Shown here one piece after another: positions 7,498 to 14,440 of a stretch of DNA of 33,870 nt (position 1 is its first letter; each line of letters opens with the position of its first letter). This DNA is from Candidatus Avelusimicrobium bubulum (GTDB lineage Bacteria > Elusimicrobiota > Elusimicrobia > Elusimicrobiales > Elusimicrobiaceae). The position numbers and the translations under genes are program-made. A model generated the notes under the pieces. The model saw only the letters and a list, made by a program, of their open reading frames with translations, made no database searches and was not told the origin of the DNA. The stretch lies in assembly GCA_902798835.1 (NCBI GenBank), contig CADBYN010000010.1, forward strand, positions 11,745 through 45,614, read 5' to 3'.

Positions 7498-8607
7498 CTA
7501 TTTCCCCATCAAATCCCCAAAATCTAGACCAACTTGCTTGCATGCTTTGTTTGGCTCGCAAACCGTCTTTTCTTCTACTCTCGCTAACGTCATCCCGCGT
7601 TTGGGTAGATTCATGACCGCTTTGTGTAGAGTGCGCGGGGCTAAATGGGCATAAATCTCCGTCATTTGGATGCTACTATGTCCCAATAATTTAGACACTG
7701 TATAGAGTTCCACCCCATTTTGCACCAATAGGCTTGCGAATGTATGGCGCAATTTATGCAAGAAACTATCCACTCCTGCCGCTTTGGCTACCTCTTGATA
7801 AAAGGTTGTTAAATAATCGGGGTTACAGCGGTTCCCTTTCATGGGCTGGCATACAGTGACCACGTATTCGTGTTTAGCGCGTTTATGGGCCTTTTCTAGG
7901 GCATTTCTAAGGTCTTGTGTCATGGGTACAAAGCGGTGGTTTTCTGTCTTATTCGGAGCAATGTACAGTTGGTTATTGTCAAAATCAACATCTTCCCACT
8001 TTAAATTAGCCATTTCTCCTCGGCGAAGTCCGGCATCCGCTCCCAGTAATACCACAATCTTCCACGCTTCTGAGGGACAAGCTGCTAAGAGTTTGTCTAT
8101 TTCTTCCGGGGTGTGGAACACAACTCTACCCCGGGCTGTCTTAATCTTTGTGACAGTAGTCCAATCTCGCTTGGGCACATATTGCCATTTCTCACCCCTA
8201 TGCATAGCGGTTTTAATACATATCACTAAACTGTTGATATGCCTGGCACTGATGTTTTTCTTAATAAGATGCTCTTTATAGGTTTGTAGTAACTCGGGAG
8301 TAATATCCTGTAAAAAACGAGGCTTTTTCATTTCTTCTAAATACCGGATAGCCAATTTCATACGGTTACACGTATTACGGGCCTTATCAATAGACATGTG
8401 ATAGAGTAATTTGGCCTTAAATGCATCCCAAGTAATATGTACAGGCATCCTCTCTTTAACAGCATTCCTACGGCGAATCAGTTCCTGATATTTTAGCAGG
8501 GCTACTTGTTTATTTTCAGTTTGGAGCGAGAGACGTCTTCTAACCCCATTGAAATCGTAAAAATCTGCGTAATAATACGGTCCTTTTTTGATTTTGTGTA
8601 CACTCAT
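7498..8607 (-). CDS. Tyrosine recombinase / phage-type integrase, catalytically complete
   Basis: The 369-residue protein has an N-terminal arm-binding region ([20 protein letters not shown]), a SAM-like core-binding domain, and a C-terminal catalytic domain. All active-site positions are visible: Arg195 in GLRRGE, Lys in NKTENHR, His284 and Arg287 in HKLRHTFA, His310 in LGHSS, and Tyr319 in EIYAHL. The start at 8607 is set by AGGAG five bases upstream; the frame is open 29 codons further but through the preceding gene. It shares many blocks with the second recombinase at 12105. It lies between a small conserved protein (12 bp) and Fic (37 bp), all on the minus strand. It probably integrates the surrounding element; the site is not proven. 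Confidence 0.94.
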   Translation of the reverse strand: MSVHKIKKGPYYYADFYDFNGVRRRLSLQTENKQVALLKYQELIRRRNAVKERMPVHITWDAFKAKLLYHMSIDKARNTCNRMKLAIRYLEEMKKPRFLQDITPELLQTYKEHLIKKNISARHINSLVICIKTAMHRGEKWQYVPKRDWTTVTKIKTARGRVVFHTPEEIDKLLAACPSEAWKIVVLLGADAGLRRGEMANLKWEDVDFDNNQLYIAPNKTENHRFVPMTQDLRNALEKAHKRAKHEYVVTVCQPMKGNRCNPDYLTTFYQEVAKAAGVDSFLHKLRHTFASLLVQNGVELYTVSKLLGHSSIQMTEIYAHLAPRTLHKAVMNLPKRGMTLARVEEKTVCEPNKACKQVGLDFGDLMGK

Positions 8608-8618
8608 ATGCGCTCCTG

Positions 8619-8951
8619 TTACTGTAAAGGCACTTCCTCGCCTTTGATTACTTCCGCGTGGTCCGATAGATTGTATCCTTCGACTTTCCAACAACGGATA
8701 GTTTTGCGGTTACAGTCGATCTCGTACCAGTAGTCCAAGTCCGTATGTACTTGGAAGGCGATTTCGTATCCGTCGTCTTTGCGCTTGTTTTTAAGAAGCT
8801 CATTGACTAAGAGATTTCCATTCCACGTATTAAACTTTTTCCGTCTTTGGATCAGATCCTTTCCGACCCCTTTTGGGTAGCCGTCCCAGTGATGGTAAAG
8901 CAGGACGCTCTGTTTTAGGTAAGTTACTTTGATTTGGCTTCTAGTGCTCAT
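8619..8951 (-). CDS. Small conserved protein of the MSTRS...HWDGYP type, function unknown
   Basis: The 110-residue protein starts MSTRSQIKV and contains LLYHHWDGYPKGVG, a signature I associate with small unannotated proteins of phages and integrated elements. No catalytic motif or signal peptide is evident. The middle is basic and the C-terminus acidic, with WKVEGYNL near the end. The start is supported by GAGG about eight bases before the ATG. It is the first gene of the recombinase-Fic operon, and a strong hairpin lies just upstream of its ribosome binding site. An excisionase-like or accessory role is possible but unsupported. Confidence 0.75.
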   Translation of the reverse strand: MSTRSQIKVTYLKQSVLLYHHWDGYPKGVGKDLIQRRKKFNTWNGNLLVNELLKNKRKDDGYEIAFQVHTDLDYWYEIDCNRKTIRCWKVEGYNLSDHAEVIKGEEVPLQ

Positions 8952-8972
8952 ATATTTATCCTCTTTATGTTT

Positions 8973-9007
8973 GGGGCGGTCAGCGCGAGAAATTAACTAA
9001 CCGCCCC
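8973..9007 (-). promoter_or_regulatory. Strong hairpin in the leader of the recombinase operon
   Basis: An 11-bp stem GGGGCGGTTAG / CTGACCGCCCC (read on the minus strand) with a 13-base loop ends about 10 bases before the Shine-Dalgarno of the 110-residue gene. It has no T-run on either strand, so it is not an intrinsic terminator. It could control translation or stability of the operon, or bind a protein. Confidence 0.55.
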
Positions 9008-9028
9008 TGTTGAAACGCTTAAACAACG

Positions 9029-9192
9029 CCGCTTATAGGTTTGCCTTTCGGCTTGCCGTCGGCGTGGGTCTATTGCCGCTCCCAGTCCCGATGTAGCTTT
9101 GTGCTATGCGGCAGTCAAGCAAACAATAGCCATGCACTTCTATTCGGGGATTTCTCCCCGTAGTACATATACGCTTCTTATAGGCCTAGAAG
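9029..9192. other. GC-rich structured non-coding segment of unknown type
   Basis: Part of a 430-bp stretch without genes. Complementary segments suggest a branched fold: ggtttgc (9038-9044) with gcaaac (9119-9124) as an outer helix; enclosed gcc-tttc-ggc and gcc-gtc-ggc hairpins; ttgccgc with gcggcag around tagc...gcta; then a perfect cgggga-tttc-tccccg hairpin (9145-9160) and a palindrome around 9175-9192. It is distinctly GC-richer than the very AT-rich DNA on its right. I recognise no Rfam-type family, and no T-run marks a strand. It may be a non-coding RNA or a recombination/transfer site that folds as single strand. Confidence 0.4.
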
Positions 9193-9382
9193 TCAAGAGA
9201 AATATATTAAAAATCCATGAGCTTTAACATCTTGGAAACAATTCAGTAGATGTTTTTGCATACCAAGAATGAGTATAATATTTATAAAGAGATATAATGT
9301 AAATATAACTAATATTTTTAAATAATAGAATTATAATTTTTTTATACTATGTAATTTGTAATTCAAGTATTAAGAGGCATAC
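9193..9382 (+). promoter_or_regulatory. AT-rich promoter region of the OLD-like ATPase gene
   Basis: A very AT-rich segment containing several -10-like words (tataat near 9292, tatact near 9345), leading to AGAGG six bases before the ATG at 9383. I cannot single out one promoter. Confidence 0.35.
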
Positions 9383-10981
9383 ATGTTTACTGAGATAAAA
9401 TTAAATAATTTTCGGATTTTAAAAGACAAAAGTATAAAATTGGGAAAATATATTACAATGCTAGCAGGTTGGAATGCAACCGGTAAATCAACCGTTTTAG
9501 CATTATTGGCAAATTCAACGGAAATGAAACCCAGTATTGGTAAAGCTTATAATGGAAAATCTTTACGGGCCGAATTTGGTGAGATACTAAAGGGCAGTAA
9601 AGATTTTGATGAATCTTTGACCGATCGTCTAGAAATTACTCTAGAATGTCAAGATGGCAAACATATCACTAAAACCTTCAGAACTGGTTGGCAGAAAGAG
9701 AATGGCAAAGATCGTTTTAGGGTAATACCTAAAGAATTAGCCAAAAATGGAAGTGTAAAAAATGAGGCCAAATTTGATATTCCCGTCGTTTATTTGGGTC
9801 TTTCTCGCTTGTTCCCTATAGGAGAAACAGAGGATGAGCAATTAAAGAACAATTCTCAAACTTTTAAATCCGAGGAAGACAAGCAATGGTTTGTAGATAC
9901 TTATAAAAATACCTTGTCTTTAGATGATAAAATAACCGACATCACTAGTATCAATTTTCAATCTATTAGTAAAAAAACATCTGGAATTAATACTACATAC
10001 TATGATTGGCAAACAAATTCTGCAGGGCAAGATAATTTAAGCCAAATTTTATTTGCAATTTTATCTTTTAAAAGTCTCAAACAAAATTGTTCTTCTTACA
10101 AAGGAGGATTACTATTAATAGATGAAATAGAGGATTCCTTGCATCCTAAAGCTCAACAAAAACTTATAGATTTATTGATAAAAGAGGCTCGGGTAAGTAA
10201 TTTTCAAGTTGTTTTTACAACGCATAGTTTAACTATCATAGAACATTTTTCACGCAAAAAACAAAGTGAAGATTCTACAATAACATATCACTATTTTACA
10301 AAAGCCAACCAGGAATTAGAAATAAAAGAAAATCCTAAATTCGAAGAGATGAAAGACGATTTACTAGTCTCTCTTTATCAAGATAATCCAATTAAAAAAA
10401 TAATTGTTTATACGGAAGATGAGGAAGCACGTTGGTTTCTTAAAAAAATATTACGATATAAAATTCCTTCTAAATATCTTGAAATTTTGCCCGTGCAAAT
10501 ATCTTGCTCTTCCCTTATTGATTTAATGAATTGCGAACCTGCATTTGCCCATCATATTGTTGTTTTTGATGGAGATTTGTCATTCAGAGAGCATAAACGA
10601 ATTAAAAAAAATAGATCCAATTATCTTACATTGCCCTCTAATCTTGATAAAAAAGGGACTAAAATATTAGAATCTCCTGAAAAATGTTTAGAGAATTTTA
10701 TTTTTTCTGAGAAGGCTAAAACATATCTACAAGAAGAACATAATAAAAATCCTAGAGTTAAAATAGAGTTTTTTCGAGAGCATTTATTAAACTCATATCC
10801 TGAAACAAAAGAAAGAGAAAAAGGAAAACATTGGTTTAAAGATCACAAAAAACTGTTCGAAAAAAGTAAAATTATGGATTATTGGAAAAGAGAATATCCT
10901 AATCAGGTTGAAACTTTTATCAATGATTTTAAGTTGCGATTTAATAAAATTGCCGATAAATTAAACATAGAAAAGATATAA
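9383..10981 (+). CDS. OLD-like ATPase with C-terminal TOPRIM-like domain, probable defence nuclease
   Basis: The 532-residue protein starts with an ABC/SMC-type ATPase: LNNFRIL, Walker A GWNATGKST (29-37), a signature region around SAGQDNLSQILF, Walker B LLLIDEIEDSLHP (Asp247, Glu248), and an H-loop VVFTTHS. A C-terminal part has TOPRIM-like marks: Glu345 in IIVYTEDEEARWFL and Asp396-x-Asp398 in VVFDGDLS. This matches OLD-family nucleases and related defence ATPases; the AAA plus DUF4435 proteins of PARIS are an alternative relative. Several such proteins cut nucleic acid after sensing phage. It is 13 bp upstream of an adenine methylase gene, suggesting a two-gene unit. Base composition is more AT-rich than the hsd genes, consistent with separate acquisition. 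Confidence 0.85.
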   Translation: MFTEIKLNNFRILKDKSIKLGKYITMLAGWNATGKSTVLALLANSTEMKPSIGKAYNGKSLRAEFGEILKGSKDFDESLTDRLEITLECQDGKHITKTFRTGWQKENGKDRFRVIPKELAKNGSVKNEAKFDIPVVYLGLSRLFPIGETEDEQLKNNSQTFKSEEDKQWFVDTYKNTLSLDDKITDITSINFQSISKKTSGINTTYYDWQTNSAGQDNLSQILFAILSFKSLKQNCSSYKGGLLLIDEIEDSLHPKAQQKLIDLLIKEARVSNFQVVFTTHSLTIIEHFSRKKQSEDSTITYHYFTKANQELEIKENPKFEEMKDDLLVSLYQDNPIKKIIVYTEDEEARWFLKKILRYKIPSKYLEILPVQISCSSLIDLMNCEPAFAHHIVVFDGDLSFREHKRIKKNRSNYLTLPSNLDKKGTKILESPEKCLENFIFSEKAKTYLQEEHNKNPRVKIEFFREHLLNSYPETKEREKGKHWFKDHKKLFEKSKIMDYWKREYPNQVETFINDFKLRFNKIADKLNIEKI

Positions 10982-10994
10982 AATATAAATTGAT

Positions 10995-11858
10995 ATGGAA
11001 AAAATATATTCTCCTCTAAGATATCCTGGAGGCAAGGTTAAATTGGTTCCTTTCTTTAAGAAACTTCTTGAAGAAAATCATTTAATTGGAACTACCTATG
11101 TGGAACCATTTGCCGGGGGAGCAAATGTTGCGCTTTCGTTGCTTATTGATGGCTATGTATCGAAAATTATCATTAATGATATCGATAAATCCATCTATTC
11201 GTTTTGGCATTCCATATTGCATAATACTGATGCTTTTATCAAGAAGATCCAACATTCTCGTATATCTATAGCAGAATGGAAACGACAGAAATCAATTCTA
11301 GAAAGCCCCGAGAAATATTCTGAATTAGATTTAGGATTTGCTGCTTTTTTCCTCAATCGCACCAATTTTAGTGGAGTGCTTCAAGCTGGACCCATTGGAG
11401 GATTACAACAAAAAGGCAATTATAAGATAGATGCTCGATTTAACAAAGAACTCCTAATTAAAAAAATACGATGTATAGCTTCTCATAAGAATAATATACA
11501 AGTGACTTGTAAAGACGCCTTGGACGTAATAAATTCTATCCGCAAAATACAGAAATGTTTGGTATATTTTGATCCCCCTTACTATCTGCAAGGGAAAAGA
11601 TTATACACAAATTTTTACCAACATGCTGATCACGCGAAATTGGCTGCTTCGATACAAAGACTTACAATTCCACTAGTTATCACTTATGATAATGTGGAAC
11701 AAATTAAAGCTTTATATAACAACTTAGAGACTATGGAATTTATCATCCATTATTCAGCTAAAAAACATACCATAGCTAGTGAAGTAATGTTTTTAAATAA
11801 TATTCCTTGTCAGTCGAGATATTTCTTTACAGAATTAGTTGTTCCTTGTCATACTTGA
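10995..11858 (+). CDS. D12-class (Dam-type) DNA N6-adenine methyltransferase
   Basis: The 287-residue protein has the motif order of Dam-like alpha-class methylases: motif X SPLRYPGGK (6-14), motif I YVEPFAGGANVAL (about 35-47) for S-adenosylmethionine binding, and catalytic motif IV DPPY (193-196) in VYFDPPYYLQG. FFLNRTNFSGV lies between, as in this family. Length is normal for the family and no key residue is missing. It would methylate adenine in a short site; the site cannot be read from sequence. There is no clear Shine-Dalgarno, and the ATG follows the ATPase stop by 13 bp, so translation may be coupled. The partner makes it a candidate protective methylase rather than a housekeeping one. 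Confidence 0.92.
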   Translation: MEKIYSPLRYPGGKVKLVPFFKKLLEENHLIGTTYVEPFAGGANVALSLLIDGYVSKIIINDIDKSIYSFWHSILHNTDAFIKKIQHSRISIAEWKRQKSILESPEKYSELDLGFAAFFLNRTNFSGVLQAGPIGGLQQKGNYKIDARFNKELLIKKIRCIASHKNNIQVTCKDALDVINSIRKIQKCLVYFDPPYYLQGKRLYTNFYQHADHAKLAASIQRLTIPLVITYDNVEQIKALYNNLETMEFIIHYSAKKHTIASEVMFLNNIPCQSRYFFTELVVPCHT

Positions 11859-12048
11859 TGGTTTGAAAGTATTTCTCCCCTTTGAGTTTTTAGATTTATA
11901 GGACATTTTCCTTGCTTAAAATATTTAAAAGCACTGAAAAGCTAAGTTAAACCTGTCAAAATTGGCTTGCAACCCAAGTCTACGTCCAAGAGCTATGTTT
12001 GTGGGGGCAAAGAAAATGAATGGTATTATTAGGCGTAAGTCTGACAAA
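11859..12048. other. Intergenic stretch without recognised content
   Basis: This lies between the methylase stop and the terminator of the convergent recombinase gene. A weak resemblance to the repeat core (actgaaaagct near 11934) is visible, but I do not count it as a copy. Confidence 0.4.
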
Positions 12049-12079
12049 CAAAAAATCCCCGACTTTTAATCGAGGATTT
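12049..12079 (-). terminator. Terminator of the second recombinase gene, possibly bidirectional
   Basis: Stem aaatccccga / tcgaggattt with one mismatch and a 7-base loop. On the minus strand it is followed by TTTTTTG; on the plus strand by a weaker atttattt, which may end the methylase transcript. Confidence 0.75.
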
Positions 12080-12104
12080 ATTTAGTTGCTTAGCAAAAAT
12101 ATTA

Positions 12105-13109
12105 CTAGTTCCAAGTAGGTATCCCATTAATAATAGCATGTACATCCACATTTGGCATAAAAGGTCCATAAGTTTCTTGTGCTATCAATGGACTAATACC
12201 TAATAATTTTGCAAGTGCATATAGATTTATACCCTTTTTAGCCAGTTGGTAGGCATAGGTGTGTCTCAATTTCTGCATGGTACTGTGAAGCCCTGCTTCT
12301 TTAGCAATCTTTCCGTAGTTAATGGTCAAGAAGTCCTTATTCGGGTTGTCACGCCCCTCACTAATTACGAAATCACTAGCAGCTTCCTTCTGTACCTTGG
12401 CAAGATGACTCTTTAGCAAGTCAGTCATGGGAATCGTGCGGATATGCTCATCTTTCGGCGAATCCACATAAAGCATGCCGTCTTTGGTATCCACATCACT
12501 CCACCGCAAGTTGTTGATTTCTTCGCGACGTAACCCTGCCTCTGCCCCAAGCAACACAAGCGTGCGCCAATCATCAGTAGGGCAAGCGTTTAATAACTTA
12601 GTTAATTCTTCCTCGCTATGGACTTCTACGTCCTTTTTGGGCGCTTTTAGCTTGGATATATTGCACCAATTCTGCCACTCTACTATTTTCCATTCTTCGC
12701 CAAGGCGCATCATAGTTTTTAAGCATTGGAGTAAGCGGTTGATGTTGTGCTCTCTTAACCCTTGATTCAACATGTGCTCCTTTACTTGTTGAAGAAGTTT
12801 GGGAGTAACTTCACATACTACTCGCGGATAATACACTTCTTCCAAATACCGGATAGCGATTTCGGTGCGCTTAACCGTATTAGCAGAGCGTTCTTTTGCC
12901 AGGTGTTCAAGCACTTTGTCTTTGAACTGTTCCCAAGGCATGGAGTTCTCTCTGCGGTTTTTTTCTGCGTCACGGGCCTGGATGATTTTCTCATATTTGG
13001 CCTGAGCCACTTGGGGATCCTGGGTTTGTAAGGATACCCGTCTGCGTATACCGCGAAGATCACGGTAATCTGCATAATATACATTTCCGAATAGTTTCTT
13101 TACTGCCAT
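12105..13109 (-). CDS. Second tyrosine recombinase, missing two catalytic histidine positions
   Basis: The 334-residue protein is a full-length homologue of the recombinase at 7498, with the same N-terminal YYADYRDLRGIRRRVSLQT block, core-binding domain and catalytic fold. Arg194 (GLRREE), a Lys in SPKDEHIR, Arg282 (QKLRHTY) and Tyr314 (ETYGPF) are kept. The His of the HxxR motif is Gln279, and the second His/Trp position is Ile305 in LGISPL, where the paralogue has LGHSS. AGGAG seven bases upstream fixes the start. It may be inactive, have altered activity, or serve as a DNA-binding regulator. It is divergent from the Imm-WYL-cyclase operon across a 58-bp inverted repeat. Confidence 0.9.
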   Translation of the reverse strand: MAVKKLFGNVYYADYRDLRGIRRRVSLQTQDPQVAQAKYEKIIQARDAEKNRRENSMPWEQFKDKVLEHLAKERSANTVKRTEIAIRYLEEVYYPRVVCEVTPKLLQQVKEHMLNQGLREHNINRLLQCLKTMMRLGEEWKIVEWQNWCNISKLKAPKKDVEVHSEEELTKLLNACPTDDWRTLVLLGAEAGLRREEINNLRWSDVDTKDGMLYVDSPKDEHIRTIPMTDLLKSHLAKVQKEAASDFVISEGRDNPNKDFLTINYGKIAKEAGLHSTMQKLRHTYAYQLAKKGINLYALAKLLGISPLIAQETYGPFMPNVDVHAIINGIPTWN

Positions 13110-13187
13110 TGTCTTGCTCCTTTATTAATTTATTTTTGAGGGCGTCCTTTGATGTGTAAGCCTTCATAAGGACAGTGTATATAACCC

Positions 13188-13245
13188 AGGCGAAGGCATA
13201 TGGTCGCTTAAAAATATTTTTTTGGGCGACCATATGTTGTCGCCT
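13188..13245. promoter_or_regulatory. Large inverted-repeat operator between recombinase and Imm-WYL operon
   Basis: A 20-bp arm (13188-13207) is repeated inverted at 13226-13245, with 17 of 20 positions matching and a perfect 11-bp inner part, catatggtcgc / gcgaccatatg. The 18-bp centre is A/T-rich. It lies just upstream of the -10 of the plus-strand operon and about 80 bp before the recombinase start. It is a natural operator for the WYL protein encoded next, probably autoregulatory. Confidence 0.75.
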
Positions 13246-13251
13246 ACTTTT

Positions 13252-13259
13252 GATACAAT
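13252..13259 (+). promoter_or_regulatory. Extended -10 of the Imm-WYL-cyclase operon
   Basis: TGATACAAT-type element, with TACAAT at 13254-13259, six bases before the ATG at 13266. No -35 is recognisable and no leader space remains, so the message is probably leaderless and depends on the adjacent operator. Confidence 0.5.
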
Positions 13260-13265
13260 AAAGGT

Positions 13266-13478
13266 ATGGAAAGAGCACTAGCAGGTTTATTAATCCTTGC
13301 ACTCATTGCAGTAATATACTTTCTGCCAACGGTCGTTGCTTATGATCGCAAAATAGAGGGCAGAGGTTGGATTTTATTATTAAACTTGTTATTTGCCGGA
13401 ACAGGAATAGTGTATTTCATTTTGTTAATTTGGGCTTTTAGTGCCAAACCAGGCAAGGAGCCACATATACATCCCTAG
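13266..13478 (+). CDS. Small two-helix membrane protein of the superinfection-immunity (Imm) type
   Basis: The 70-residue protein has two membrane helices: ALAGLLILALIAVIYFLPTVVA and, after a basic loop (YDRKIEGRGW), ILLLNLLFAGTGIVYFILLIWAF. The pattern YFLPT...A...N.....G.GI......WA matches the Imm superinfection-immunity family named after phage T4 Imm, which blocks DNA entry of superinfecting phage. Family members are also common as unassigned small bacterial membrane proteins, so defence is not proven by similarity. It is the first gene of a tight operon: the WYL gene starts 9 bp after its stop. Only a spacing-poor AAGG precedes the ATG, and a -10 lies 6 bases upstream. Confidence 0.8.
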   Translation: MERALAGLLILALIAVIYFLPTVVAYDRKIEGRGWILLLNLLFAGTGIVYFILLIWAFSAKPGKEPHIHP

Positions 13479-13487
13479 GAACTTGAT

Positions 13488-14423
13488 ATGCTAAACGATA
13501 CTGTTAATAAAATCAGTCGGTTAATATATATTCTTAATGAACTCGATAAAGGAGCAATCTTTTTGCCACGCATTGCTAACGATTTAGGAGTTACTCTACG
13601 TACTATTCAGCGGGATTTGCACATTTTAGAAGATGCAAGATTCCCATTGACTAACATTCGGAAGGGGACATATTGCTTTGTAGAAGGTTTTAGCCTAGGG
13701 CGTGCTAGTGTAACAGCAAGGGAGGCCGCTATGCTTGCGTTAACAGCTGATATCGCTTATACGTTGGGTGGACCTTTTGAGCATACATACAAGTTACTCC
13801 ATGACAAGATTATTGGGCAACAAGTACAAAATCCGTTCTTCGTCAAAGTAACCCAAGGACAGGCTTTTAAGGACCAAAATTTAGTTAAAATCCTAGAAAA
13901 GGCCATAAACAATCGGAACCATGTTGTAATAGAGTATGAAAATTCAAGATTGTCCGGCAGAACAATTTCTCCTCTAAAAATAGCATGGTTTGACGGCTTT
14001 TGGTATTTACTAGCCAATGGGAAAGATGAAACTATCCTAAAATTACGTTTGGATAAGATCCAAGCGGTTAAACCATTAGATACAACTTTCAATATGTCCC
14101 TAAAACTTGAGAAGATTTTAGACGACAGTGCATCGATTTGGTTCGAGGAAAACCGTGAGATTAAAGTGCGTTTAACAATTTCTAGTGAAGTAGCTAAATA
14201 TTTCGAGAAACGCGTATATTTCCCAAAGCAAAAAATCGTTAAAACTACCAAGGACGGTAGTTTGGTAATCGAGTGTGAAGTGGGCCGCTACGAAGAGATT
14301 GTGCCTACTATTTTACAGTGGATTCCGCACATTATAGTGCAGGAGCCCAAGGAACTAATAGATTTGATAACTAAAAAAGTGAATCTGTTTAAAAAGGAAC
14401 AAAAACGCTATGGAAGTAATTAA
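13488..14423 (+). CDS. WYL-domain transcriptional regulator
   Basis: The 311-residue protein has an N-terminal HTH (residues about 10-55, with IANDLGVTLRTIQRDLHIL), a WYL domain around residues 140-205 with ISPLKIAWFDGFWYLLANG, and a C-terminal WCX-type extension ending near IVPTILQWIPHI. WYL domains bind nucleic acid or nucleotide ligands, and WYL repressors such as BrxR and CapW control phage-defence operons. The start is supported by AGGA six bases upstream. It sits between an Imm-type membrane protein and a cyclase-like protein, and downstream of a large inverted repeat that it probably binds. A ligand made by the neighbouring protein is an attractive but untested idea. Confidence 0.9.
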   Translation: MLNDTVNKISRLIYILNELDKGAIFLPRIANDLGVTLRTIQRDLHILEDARFPLTNIRKGTYCFVEGFSLGRASVTAREAAMLALTADIAYTLGGPFEHTYKLLHDKIIGQQVQNPFFVKVTQGQAFKDQNLVKILEKAINNRNHVVIEYENSRLSGRTISPLKIAWFDGFWYLLANGKDETILKLRLDKIQAVKPLDTTFNMSLKLEKILDDSASIWFEENREIKVRLTISSEVAKYFEKRVYFPKQKIVKTTKDGSLVIECEVGRYEEIVPTILQWIPHIIVQEPKELIDLITKKVNLFKKEQKRYGSN

Positions 14424-14440
14424 GAGCCAAAGGATATATT

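Noticed and set aside
9010-9192. Integron attC site or retron RNA
   Set aside because: No RYYYAAC/GTTRRRY pair is present and no integron integrase or reverse transcriptase is encoded nearby.
9383-10981. Calling the ATPase a fused PARIS (AriA-AriB) protein
   Set aside because: AAA plus TOPRIM-like order is compatible, but I cannot distinguish DUF4435 from OLD TOPRIM by eye, and the methylase neighbour is not part of PARIS.
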